Part shown: one piece after another, positions 1-5,988 of the stretch
Position numbering within the stretch: position 1 is the stretch's first letter
How the letters are laid out: each line of letters starts with the position of its first letter
Source of the DNA: Thermoplasmata archaeon
GTDB lineage: Archaea > Thermoplasmatota > Thermoplasmata > Thermoplasmatales > Thermoplasmataceae
Length of the DNA: 9,935 nucleotides
Direction: 5' to 3'
Assembly (NCBI GenBank): GCA_021826795.1
Contig: JAKAYM010000065.1
Span: 1-9,935 of the forward strand
The notes under the pieces: model-generated
The model's input: the letters and a program-made list of their open reading frames with translations, nothing else
Told to the model about the DNA's origin: nothing
Database searches by the model: none
Position numbers and translations under genes: made by a program

Positions 1-9
1 TTCCGATCT

Positions 10-97
10 CGCTGGAAGTGGATAAAGCAGATAGGTCAATAAATTTATGTACATTACTCTTCAGTGCTCCGGAGTTTTTATTCAGTTTAAGGACCAT
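10..97 (-). CDS. 5' end of an unidentified protein, cut by the left edge
   Basis: An ATG at 97 opens a minus-strand frame that stays open to the window edge; the peptide begins MVLKLNKNSGALKSN and continues to about residue 29 (FIDLSALSTSS). I do not recognise the family from so short a piece. Three things support a real gene start. A TATA-like box (119-126) is centred about 25 bp upstream, as for other genes here. A partial Shine-Dalgarno, GTGAT, lies 5 bases before the ATG. Base composition also changes sharply, from about 40% GC in 1-97 to very AT-rich in 98-239. The last bases (1-9) are probably sequencing adapter, so the real sequence stops near 10. A plus-strand frame is also open from 3 to 149, but it has no start and runs into the AT-rich spacer, so I prefer the minus reading. 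Confidence 0.5.
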
Positions 98-109
98 TTA
101 TTATCACTC

Positions 110-139
110 AAGTAAACTTAATAAAAGTAAAGTATACTT
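110..139 (-). promoter_or_regulatory. TATA box flanked by two near-identical 10-mers 20 bp apart
   Basis: AAGTAAACTT (110-119) and AAGTATACTT (130-139) differ at one base, and their starts are exactly 20 bp apart, about two helical turns. The second copy is a perfect palindrome. Between them lies the minus-strand TATA-like TTTTATTA (126 down to 119), centred 25.5 bp upstream of the ATG at 97. The arrangement resembles paired operator sites over a core promoter. Regulation is inferred. Confidence 0.4.
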
Positions 140-182
140 GCATATTTAAATCTATCTTGTTGGTTTCCGAATGTATAAAAAT

Positions 183-234
183 AATTTAAAAGATAAATTA
201 TAAAAATAAGTTAAAGTTTAAAATATAATTATAC
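183..234 (-). terminator. T-rich termination tract after tRNA-Glu
   Basis: Read on the minus strand, the sequence just past the tRNA 3' end is strongly T-rich, with several runs of 3-5 T and no hairpin. Archaeal RNA polymerase typically terminates at such oligo-T tracts. The strand assignment rests on the tRNA upstream. Confidence 0.35.
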
Positions 235-239
235 AGGTA

Positions 240-314
<75 letters not shown>

Positions 315-336
315 ATGCTAACAGAGCAGCAAAAAC

Positions 337-359
337 ATGCCATTCAAACTGTATGGCAT
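337..359 (-). repeat. Inverted repeat (7-bp stem, 9-base loop) between purA and tRNA-Glu
   Basis: ATGCCAT (337-343) and ATGGCAT (353-359) are perfect inverted copies around a 9-base spacer. It lies 12 bases after the purA stop codon and 22 bases before the mature 5' end of tRNA-Glu. It is not followed by a T-run typical of an intrinsic terminator, so it may instead stabilise the purA 3' end or mark a processing site. Confidence 0.5.
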
Positions 360-371
360 AATTGCATTATA

Positions 372-1652
372 TTAATTAAATATTTGTTTTGTAATGGTCA
401 TTTTACGGTCTTCTCCCAGAGATATAATGTCAATGGTTTTGCCCGTTTCTTCCTCAATAAATTCCAAAAATTTTCTCAAATTTTCTGGAAGTTCTTCATA
501 TCCACCAGAGAGTATGGCATTTTCGTTTGTTATACTGCCCCATCCAGGAAACTCTTTATAGTCTACTCTGAGCTTCCCAAAATCTTCAAGGCGCCGGGGA
601 AAGTAATCTATTTCATTTCCATCAAGGGTATATTTTGTTGCAACCTTTATGATCTTCAGCTGTCCAAGAACATCCACCTTTGTTATAGCAAGGGAGTCCA
701 CATCGTTCATCATTGATGTGTACTTCAGGAGGGGCAGGTCAAGCCATCCCACTCTTCTGGGCCTCCCCGTGGTAGTGCCGTATTCACTACCTAGGTCCCT
801 TAAGGTGCTATCGTCCAATATTTCCGATGGGAAGGGGCCTGATCCAACCTTTGATGTATAAGCCTTAAATACTCCTATCACACGGTCAACCTTCCTGAAT
901 GAAAAACCAGATCCAGTAGACATTGCACCTGCGAGAGTATTAGATGATGTAACAAAGGGGTAAATACCGAAATCAATGTCTAACATTCCTCCTTGTGCAC
1001 CTTCAAATAAAATATTCTTACCGTTTCTGTAATCCTTATATATTACATTCTCAGTATAATCCATATACTTAAGAATTGAATTACCGTAAGAAAATAAATC
1101 CTCTACCATTTTCTTCCTTTCCTCCGGGTTTTCATAAATACTTCCTTTCAAAAGTTCTCTTTTCATATTAAATATGGTTTCAATTTTATCAGATATTATT
1201 TCCTTATTTGAGAGGTCTATGAACCTTATCCCGGTCCTAGCATATTTGTCTTCGTATGTCGGGCCAATTCCCTGCGATGTTGTCCCTATGTTCAGTTTGG
1301 ACCTCACTGCTTCTTCCTTTTTATCCAGGCACTTATGCATCTTCGTCACTATGTGTGCGCCTGCACTTATTTTAATTTCTATATCTTTTTTTGATTTTTT
1401 CAGAAGCTCTATTTCAGATACAAGCTCTTCAGGATCAATAACCATCCCGTTTCCCAGAATGACAACCTTGCTCTGCATTGCACCCGATGGTATCAGATGA
1501 AATTTAAATTTTTCACCATTTATTACAACAGTATGCCCTGCATTGCTGCCACCATTGAAGCGAACCACATCATCGTAGTCCCTGCTTATAAAATCTGTAA
1601 TTTTGCCCTTCCCTTCATCACCAAACTGCAATCCCAGAATAACAGAAATCAT
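372..1652 (-). CDS. purA: Adenylosuccinate synthetase
   Basis: This enzyme joins IMP and aspartate at the expense of GTP to give adenylosuccinate, the first committed step to AMP; it is cytosolic. The 426-residue protein has all the family landmarks. These are the P-loop GDEGKGK (11-17) with the catalytic Asp12, His40 in NAGHT, the IMP-binding stretch TTSQGIGPTY (124-133), and the EGAQGGMLDIDFG signature (218-229) leading to PFVTSSN. Further on are the TTTGRPRRVGW loop (293-303), TKVD (324-327) for guanine specificity, and SLGEDRKMTI near the C-terminus. The length is that of the full bacterial/eukaryotic type, whereas several archaeal groups have a shorter form of about 340. The ATG at 1652 leads straight into the P-loop strand. 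It lies 95 bases after psmA on the same strand but has its own TATA-like box near 1677-1686. Confidence 0.97.
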   Translation of the reverse strand: MISVILGLQFGDEGKGKITDFISRDYDDVVRFNGGSNAGHTVVINGEKFKFHLIPSGAMQSKVVILGNGMVIDPEELVSEIELLKKSKKDIEIKISAGAHIVTKMHKCLDKKEEAVRSKLNIGTTSQGIGPTYEDKYARTGIRFIDLSNKEIISDKIETIFNMKRELLKGSIYENPEERKKMVEDLFSYGNSILKYMDYTENVIYKDYRNGKNILFEGAQGGMLDIDFGIYPFVTSSNTLAGAMSTGSGFSFRKVDRVIGVFKAYTSKVGSGPFPSEILDDSTLRDLGSEYGTTTGRPRRVGWLDLPLLKYTSMMNDVDSLAITKVDVLGQLKIIKVATKYTLDGNEIDYFPRRLEDFGKLRVDYKEFPGWGSITNENAILSGGYEELPENLRKFLEFIEEETGKTIDIISLGEDRKMTITKQIFN

Positions 1653-1676
1653 TTAAACCTATATGTTATAATAATG

Positions 1677-1686
1677 AAGTATAAAA
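1677..1686 (-). promoter_or_regulatory. Candidate TATA box for purA
   Basis: The minus strand reads TTTTATACTT, centred about 30 bp upstream of the purA ATG. Transcription would start about 5 bases before the codon. A short AGGT (1656-1659) just before the ATG could be a minimal ribosome site on such a short leader. Confidence 0.4.
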
Positions 1687-1720
1687 CTGTTTATTTTGTA
1701 AACCGAAAATAAAGACAAAC

Positions 1721-1747
1721 ATTTAAAAATATAAATTAAAATAAAAT
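1721..1747 (-). terminator. T-rich tract after psmA
   Basis: Immediately after the psmA stop, the minus strand is almost pure A/T with runs of 4-5 T. This fits archaeal oligo-T termination, and it separates psmA from the purA promoter. Confidence 0.4.
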
Positions 1748-2452
1748 TTAGTTGAGGTATTTCTGGACTTCCTCATTTGTATATATATGGAATGTTTCAT
1801 TTACCTTTATTGAGGCCACTTCAGGTTCTTTCATGGATTCTGAATCAGCCACTGCAGATTTCAGTGCAGCTATACCAAGTTTAATTGCATCATCAAGTGC
1901 CATATCCTCTTTATATTCCTTCTCTATATAATCTATAACAGCGTCCTTTCCTGCACCTATGGCAACTGATTTATATTCATTAATTGTGCCAGCAGGATCA
2001 CAGTCAAAAAGCCTTGGTCCGATTGTATCTGTTCCCGCAAAAATAATTGAAACTCCATAAGGCCTTACACCACCGAACTGTGTATATTGCTGCATCTGAT
2101 CTGCAACCTTCTTTACAAGGTTTTCTATATTTGTTAATGAACCATATGTTACCTTTTCCTGCTGGGCACCTACTCTTGCAAAGTCTATTAATACCCTTGC
2201 ATCAGCCACAAGGCCGGAGGTCACTGTGGCCACATTGTCATCTACCAGCTGGATTTTCTCCATAGAATTCTTTTCAACAAGCCTGCTTCTTACCTTTTTC
2301 TCTGATAAAAGCAATACGCCATCCTTGAACTTTATACCTAAGGCTGTTGAGCCTTTCTTGACTGCCTCTCTTGCATACTCAACCTGAAATAATCTCCCAT
2401 CTGGGGAAAATACTGTTATTGCTCTATCATAAGCCATTTGACCCTGTTGCAT
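1748..2452 (-). CDS. psmA: Proteasome subunit alpha
   Basis: This is the alpha subunit of the 20S proteasome. Seven copies form each outer ring, which gates the chamber and docks the unfolding ATPase. The 234-residue protein has the alpha-type signature at residues 8-27 ([20 protein letters not shown]), including the Tyr8-Asp9, Pro17 and Tyr26 gate residues. RPYGVS and [10 protein letters not shown] are further family blocks. Alpha subunits carry no catalytic threonine, and none is expected here. The N-terminal third is nearly the same as the T. acidophilum protein as I remember it, the strongest hint to the organism. A strong Shine-Dalgarno, GAGGTGA (2457-2463), sits 4 bases before the ATG, so unlike most first genes here the mRNA has a leader. 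The beta subunit is not in the window. In many Euryarchaeota psmA heads an exosome superoperon with SBDS and rrp4/rrp41; here purA follows instead. Confidence 0.98.
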   Translation of the reverse strand: MQQGQMAYDRAITVFSPDGRLFQVEYAREAVKKGSTALGIKFKDGVLLLSEKKVRSRLVEKNSMEKIQLVDDNVATVTSGLVADARVLIDFARVGAQQEKVTYGSLTNIENLVKKVADQMQQYTQFGGVRPYGVSIIFAGTDTIGPRLFDCDPAGTINEYKSVAIGAGKDAVIDYIEKEYKEDMALDDAIKLGIAALKSAVADSESMKEPEVASIKVNETFHIYTNEEVQKYLN

Positions 2453-2456
2453 TTAT

Positions 2457-2463
2457 TCACCTC
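2457..2463 (-). promoter_or_regulatory. Strong Shine-Dalgarno site of psmA
   Basis: GAGGTGA on the minus strand is perfectly complementary to the usual archaeal 16S 3' end and lies 4 bases from the ATG. It fixes the start at 2452 and shows that the transcript is leadered, in contrast to neighbouring genes. Confidence 0.8.
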
Positions 2464-2480
2464 TTCCTTAATTATAACAT

Positions 2481-2494
2481 AAGATTATAATCTT
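2481..2494. promoter_or_regulatory. 14-bp perfect palindrome in the psmA/TatD-like intergenic region
   Basis: AAGATTATAATCTT is perfectly self-complementary and contains a TATA-like core. It is centred 35 bp upstream of psmA. A start about 26 bp downstream would cut into the Shine-Dalgarno, so it may be an operator rather than the TATA box. A better-placed minus-strand TATA candidate is ATTTTATAATG at 2519-2529, which would give a leader of about 45 bases. Confidence 0.4.
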
Positions 2495-2589
2495 TTCTTT
2501 AAATGCATATGTACATTTCATTATAAAATTTTCCCTTAGACGTTTAAAGAAAAAAACATTAAATATATGCCAGATAAATCAGTTCAAAG

Positions 2590-2608
2590 CACAATAAATA
2601 TAATTGTG
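2590..2608. promoter_or_regulatory. Inverted repeat enclosing the TATA box of the TatD-like gene
   Basis: CACAAT (2590-2595) and ATTGTG (2603-2608) are perfect inverted arms around AAATATA. Three further A/T pairs outside (2586-2588 with 2610-2612) extend the symmetry past one G:T mismatch. The core AAATATAA (2596-2603) is centred about 24 bp upstream of the ATG at 2623. This is the spacing of a leaderless promoter, so a protein bound here would compete with TBP. No dedicated regulator gene is adjacent. Confidence 0.5.
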
Positions 2609-2622
2609 TTTTATTACCATAT

Positions 2623-3453
2623 ATGGTTATATTCAGATCAGTATTTGATAATTTTCTCCATTTAAGAAGAAATGGATACTTTCTTGATGCTGTGGAGGAG
2701 TTCAAGAAATATGGTGGTACTTCAATGAATATAGTTAATTTTCCTGATTATAATTATGCCCCTGAAGATCATTATACAAAACTATATGAAGAAACCATTT
2801 CAGTAGCCAGAGAAGCCTCAAATAGAGGCGTTAACACGGTTATTACAATTGGACCATATCCGCTGGATTATTTTTATTTCATTTCTGCAGGAATCGACCC
2901 TATTTTATCAATGAAGACAGGAATAGATTTAGCAGCAAAAATGATCAGGAAAGGAAAAGCAGATGCCATGGGAGAAATAGGTTTTCCACATTTTCCTGTT
3001 GAAGACAACATTTACACTGATTCTGGTAAAATTCTTGAGTATGCACTTGATGTATGCAATGATTATGATATACCCTTGATACTTCACACGGAGGATATGT
3101 CTTCTCACGGTTATGCGAAAATTGAAGAAATAATTAAAAAGCATTACAGCACAGATCGGGTTATGAAACACCATGCAAATTCTATGGACCTAAAGTATTC
3201 TACAAGTATTTTAAAATCTCTGGTTGCCTCCAGAAATAATGTGAGGGTAGCCCTCGAATCGAGAAGTGATTTTTTGCTTGAAACCGATTACACTGATCAG
3301 AGGGAAAAACCAGGAAAGGTTATACCTGTATATTCTATTCCTAAAAGATGTGAAATGATAAAAAATTCCTGTATAAATTACAGTGAGATATTTCACCGGA
3401 TTTTTGAAGAAATACCATATAAGTTTTACAGAAAGGAATTTTTTGACTTATGA
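2623..3453 (+). CDS. TatD-related TIM-barrel metal-dependent hydrolase, altered HxH motif
   Basis: The protein resembles archaeal TatD-like amidohydrolase-superfamily proteins (the predicted metal-dependent hydrolases of COG1099 type); the substrate is unknown. Landmarks of the 276-residue chain, in order, are DNFLHL (9-14), GGTSMNIVN (31-39) as a barrel strand, GEIG with Glu118, LILHTED with His155, VMKHHA with His183/184, and LLETDYTD with Asp222. The family's first motif is normally D-N-H-x-H, with both histidines binding metal. Here the first is Phe11 (codon TTT) and only His13 remains, while the other ligands are kept. The enzyme may bind metal with one ligand fewer, or be inactive. The ATG at 2623 fits a leaderless transcript. 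The gene is divergent from psmA, and Gins51 follows with its own promoter. Confidence 0.8.
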   Translation: MVIFRSVFDNFLHLRRNGYFLDAVEEFKKYGGTSMNIVNFPDYNYAPEDHYTKLYEETISVAREASNRGVNTVITIGPYPLDYFYFISAGIDPILSMKTGIDLAAKMIRKGKADAMGEIGFPHFPVEDNIYTDSGKILEYALDVCNDYDIPLILHTEDMSSHGYAKIEEIIKKHYSTDRVMKHHANSMDLKYSTSILKSLVASRNNVRVALESRSDFLLETDYTDQREKPGKVIPVYSIPKRCEMIKNSCINYSEIFHRIFEEIPYKFYRKEFFDL

Positions 3454-3520
3454 ACATAATATTTACCGGTAAAATCCGGCATTTGAGCCCGTTATATTTA
3501 TAGATTATACACAGTGATAA

Positions 3521-3532
3521 CTATTTAAATAG
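3521..3532 (+). promoter_or_regulatory. Candidate palindromic TATA box for the Gins51 gene
   Basis: CTATTTAAATAG is a perfect 12-bp palindrome with a TATA-type core, centred 26.5 bp before the ATG at 3553. This favours a leaderless start there over the upstream ATG at 3535. A second AT-rich box (TTATATTTATAG, 3492-3503) could serve the 3535 start with a leader of about 10 bases. Confidence 0.45.
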
Positions 3533-3552
3533 CAATGGTATTCGCAATTATA

Positions 3553-4203
3553 ATGATTGACGTTAGCAAATATGACAAGCTCCTGGAGGATATAAAATCC
3601 ATGCTGTTTTCAGAAAGAAAATCCAGAAAACTTAATAAAATAGAGCCGAACTTTTACAAAAATATCTATTCATTATTCGTTGACCTCAATGCCGAAAAAG
3701 AGAGAGTAGTATCCACGGACATAACAGAATACATGGAAATAACAAAGCTCCTGGATGATGCACGAAAAAATTTCAAGGCGTTTTTTCAGGTTAGATTTGA
3801 AAAAATTGCAAAATACTCTGTTTATGATGAAATAGAAGAATTCATTTATAACATGAGCCCTGAAGAAAAAGGAATTATGAGGGATTTAAATGAACAGATG
3901 AAGAATTACTATAATGATTTTCTTGGTGCAACAAAACCAGAGGAACAGGGAAAACTGGAAGAGACAACAACTATTGTGGAGGAGAGGCCACCAGAAGAAA
4001 AACCTGAATCTGATCTGGAAAATACAGATATTACGGAGGAACCCGTTCCGGTGAGAATTGTTAAGGATCAGCCACCCATAGCGCAGCCTGAAAGAGATTA
4101 TTATCTTCATAAAAATGATATAATATATATTTCCCCGTCATTTGCAAAAATTTTAAACAGCCATGGCGCCTGTGTTTACATTGAAAAAGGTAAAAAATTA
4201 TAA
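3553..4203 (+). CDS. Archaeal GINS complex subunit Gins51
   Basis: GINS joins the MCM helicase and Cdc45/GAN in the archaeal replisome. This 216-residue protein has the Gins51 order. A helical A domain (about 1-125) contains the ER-S-L core (ERKSRKLNKI, 21-30) and the FYKNIYSL helix. A Pro/Glu/Thr-rich acidic linker (about 126-163) follows. A C-terminal small B domain (164-216) begins VPVRIVKDQPP and ends with the NDIIYISPSFAKIL block. No Gins23 gene is seen nearby. T. acidophilum GINS has been reported to be built from Gins51 alone, and this lineage may do the same. I chose the ATG at 3553 because of the promoter spacing and because the longer form (from 3535) only adds the hydrophobic MVFAII. 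The next gene follows after 22 bases. Confidence 0.87.
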   Translation: MIDVSKYDKLLEDIKSMLFSERKSRKLNKIEPNFYKNIYSLFVDLNAEKERVVSTDITEYMEITKLLDDARKNFKAFFQVRFEKIAKYSVYDEIEEFIYNMSPEEKGIMRDLNEQMKNYYNDFLGATKPEEQGKLEETTTIVEERPPEEKPESDLENTDITEEPVPVRIVKDQPPIAQPERDYYLHKNDIIYISPSFAKILNSHGACVYIEKGKKL

Positions 4204-4204
4204 A
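4197..4204 (+). promoter_or_regulatory. Candidate TATA box at the Gins51 stop codon
   Basis: ATTATAAA overlaps the Gins51 stop codon and is centred 25.5 bp before the ATG at 4226. It could give the zinc-protein/glycosyltransferase pair a leaderless transcript in addition to read-through from Gins51. The AT-rich context makes a chance match possible. Confidence 0.35.
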
Positions 4205-4225
4205 CACATATTATATTGTCATTCC

Positions 4226-4411
4226 ATGGATAAAATATGCGATGTAACAGGATGCAATGAAAAGAGCTTCCAGACTGTCCCGGCCGATCTTGCCGGAAAG
4301 GTTTTTTCACTGAAAGAGGATAAAACAAAGGTCCATTTATGCAAGGCACATTACAAGGAATATAAAAAGAATACTAAAAAAGAAAGGGAAAATCAGAGAA
4401 TGGATTGGTAA
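4226..4411 (+). CDS. Small zinc-binding protein, 61 residues, function unknown
   Basis: The protein is MDKICDVTGC followed by a short beta-rich middle and a basic tail. Cys5-x4-Cys10 and Cys39-x2-His42 (HLCKAHYKEY) look like the two knuckles of a single zinc ribbon. The C-terminal fifth is Lys/Arg-rich, which would suit nucleic-acid or ribosome contact. I recognise the general type, small archaeal C4/C3H proteins, but no named family. A longer in-frame start at 4163 would overlap Gins51 by 41 bases and add residues with no motif. The start at 4226 has a TATA-like box at leaderless spacing and places the first Cys at residue 5. The glycosyltransferase follows after 6 bases, so the two are probably co-transcribed. 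Confidence 0.72.
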   Translation: MDKICDVTGCNEKSFQTVPADLAGKVFSLKEDKTKVHLCKAHYKEYKKNTKKERENQRMDW

Positions 4412-4417
4412 ATTGTA

Positions 4418-5191
4418 ATGGAAGGCATTTCAATTATAATCACTGTTCTCAACGAGGAGAAAAACATCAGAGATTTAATGGTATCCCTTATACCGCAGGA
4501 ACAACCATTTGAAATCATAGTCGTTGATTCAATGAGTTTCGACAAAACTGGGGATATTATGAATGAATATTCAGCGAAGTATGATTTTGTCAAATATTAC
4601 AGGGAGAAGACAACTAGGGGAGCAGGAAGAAATTACGGCGTTTCAAAATCCAAATATAAATATGTATCATTTATAGATGGTGATGCCATTGCAGGTGAAA
4701 ACTGGATCAGAAATCTGAGGAAATATACCGAAAATTATGATGTTGTCGCCGGAATTACCAAGAATACGGGGAATATGAATTATTCCATGGAAAGGTTTAA
4801 ACTCTTTTATAAAGGGTTTGATGTTACAATGCCTTCATCGAATCTCATGTATTCTAAGGATTTGTTCAACATGATCGGTGGTTTTGATGCAAAATTTGTA
4901 ACTGCTGAGGATATAGATTTAAATATTAGGGCAATCAGCTCCGGTGCCAAACATGCAATCTGCCCTGACTGTATTGTTTATACCAAGACTCGCGAAACGT
5001 TCAGAGATTTCAAAAAGCAGGCATACTGGAACGGATACGGGAGATGGCAACTCAAACAGAAATACAAGAATAAAATAGATTTTAAACACAAATTAACGGC
5101 TAAAGAACTTTTTTCTCCGCTTTATGTTATACGAAATTTTTACGGTCTGAGAGGTTATATACGTGGCAGAGTTAACCGGAATAAAAAATAA
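4418..5191 (+). CDS. Family 2 (GT-A) glycosyltransferase
   Basis: The protein probably transfers a sugar from a nucleotide-sugar to an acceptor such as a glycan or lipid on the cytoplasmic face; donor and acceptor are unknown. The 257-residue chain opens with the GT2 strand ISIIITVLNEEKNI (4-17) and continues with IIVVDSMSFDKT (Asp37). RGAGRNYGV (67-75) follows, then the metal-binding DGDA (87-90) and GGFDAKFVTAED with the catalytic-base Asp165 (ED motif, 164-165). A YWNGYGRWQL segment (203-212) takes the place of the QxxRW helix. There is no transmembrane segment, so it is soluble or peripheral. It starts 6 bases after the zinc protein with no promoter of its own and only a weak GGT-type ribosome site. 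Confidence 0.9.
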   Translation: MEGISIIITVLNEEKNIRDLMVSLIPQEQPFEIIVVDSMSFDKTGDIMNEYSAKYDFVKYYREKTTRGAGRNYGVSKSKYKYVSFIDGDAIAGENWIRNLRKYTENYDVVAGITKNTGNMNYSMERFKLFYKGFDVTMPSSNLMYSKDLFNMIGGFDAKFVTAEDIDLNIRAISSGAKHAICPDCIVYTKTRETFRDFKKQAYWNGYGRWQLKQKYKNKIDFKHKLTAKELFSPLYVIRNFYGLRGYIRGRVNRNKK

Positions 5192-5194
5192 TAT

Positions 5195-5839
5195 TTATTT
5201 TGAAATGAAACATGATAATATTTTCCTTTCTGCATTTCTTATATGAAAAAGAACAGTAGGTTTCGATGTGGCAAATCTCTCTGCCAGTTCATCTAAACTA
5301 ATGGACCTTGGCCAGTCAAGATATCCTGCACTCATGGCTTCCTGTATTACTTTTCTTTCTGTGTCGGTGAGATCAAACAGATTTATTTCTCTATTTAGAT
5401 GCCGTGAAATATCCATGATCCCATCACCGGAATCGATTTTAATATAATCGTATGATTTAACCTTATTATGTTTTTCAATAATGCTTATGTTGTTCATCAT
5501 TGATTCACGGCTCATATGGATGATGAAATAACTCTCACCACCGTTCATTGCAACGAAGGGATACATTGGGATGCCTCCTGTCTCAAAAATAGATTGCATT
5601 ACCTCGTGTCCTGCTTTTGTACCTGTAAACATGTTGGCATGTTTGCCTTTGAAAAAATGTATTTCTTTAAAATCCATACTGTGATTGTCTATAATTGTAC
5701 TTCCAAGAGAATATGCTAGAAGTGAGTTCTGACCATTGAATATATTATAAATACTGGATATGATAATTTTTGACTGATTATTTTCTGTTGATTTCGCAAG
5801 ACTACAGTGGCCATCCACGTGTAAACTCAGAAAATACAT
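5195..5839 (-). CDS. HTH_10 (bacterio-opsin activator-like) transcriptional regulator
   Basis: The C-terminal 50 residues (about 157-208) are a clear HTH_10 domain. LTDTERKVIQEA is followed by AGYLDWPRSISLDELAERF and then by SKPTVLFHIRNAERKIL, matching the family pattern of an LT..ER start, a GY-D-PR turn, a LAE helix and an S.S...H.R.AE.K recognition helix. The first ~150 residues are probably a ligand- or signal-sensing domain, as in Bat-type proteins, but I see no named domain there. A minus-strand TTTATATA is centred 24.5 bp upstream of the ATG, giving a leaderless transcript. It stands divergent from the DRE-TIM/CoA-transferase operon with an inverted repeat between them, so it is a good candidate for that operon's regulator. 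Its stop lies only 3 bp from the convergent glycosyltransferase stop. Confidence 0.87.
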   Translation of the reverse strand: MYFLSLHVDGHCSLAKSTENNQSKIIISSIYNIFNGQNSLLAYSLGSTIIDNHSMDFKEIHFFKGKHANMFTGTKAGHEVMQSIFETGGIPMYPFVAMNGGESYFIIHMSRESMMNNISIIEKHNKVKSYDYIKIDSGDGIMDISRHLNREINLFDLTDTERKVIQEAMSAGYLDWPRSISLDELAERFATSKPTVLFHIRNAERKILSCFISK

Positions 5840-5859
5840 AATAACCTAGCATTTAGATA

Positions 5860-5867
5860 TATATAAA
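5860..5867 (-). promoter_or_regulatory. TATA box of the HTH_10 regulator gene
   Basis: The minus strand reads TTTATATA, a near-ideal archaeal box, centred 24.5 bp from the ATG at 5839. This predicts a leaderless mRNA. An AGGT also sits close to the ATG, but it would be outside a leaderless transcript. Confidence 0.6.
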
Positions 5868-5929
5868 TTTAATGAACTGTAAAAATGTCGATTGACGAAT
5901 AAATTGGTTTTGTATAAAACACATAGTAG

Positions 5930-5947
5930 CTGGAATCATTTTTCCAG
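5930..5947. promoter_or_regulatory. Inverted repeat CTGGAA-N6-TTCCAG, candidate operator
   Basis: The 6-bp arms are perfect and half G/C, which is unusual in this AT-rich 180-bp divergent spacer. The repeat lies about 60 bp upstream of the plus-strand TATA box and about 75 bp upstream of the regulator's own box. This is the place where an activator controlling both directions would bind. The link to the HTH_10 protein is inferred from position. Confidence 0.45.
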
Positions 5948-5988
5948 ATATTCATGATAAAGAAGATAATTTTAACATATTATATGAT

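Noticed and set aside
3..149. Plus-strand frame open from the left edge to a TAA at 147-149
   Set aside because: It has no visible start, its second half runs through AT-rich spacer, and the minus-strand gene start at 97 is better supported.
315..716. Plus-strand open frame of 133 codons over the purA 3' end
   Set aside because: It lies opposite conserved purA sequence and has no recognisable domain or promoter.
3535..3552. Upstream ATG of Gins51
   Set aside because: Not excluded, but it adds the hydrophobic MVFAII, atypical for the family, and has no ribosome site; 3553 fits the promoter spacing.
4163..4225. Longer start for the small zinc protein
   Set aside because: It would overlap Gins51 in another frame and adds no conserved motif.
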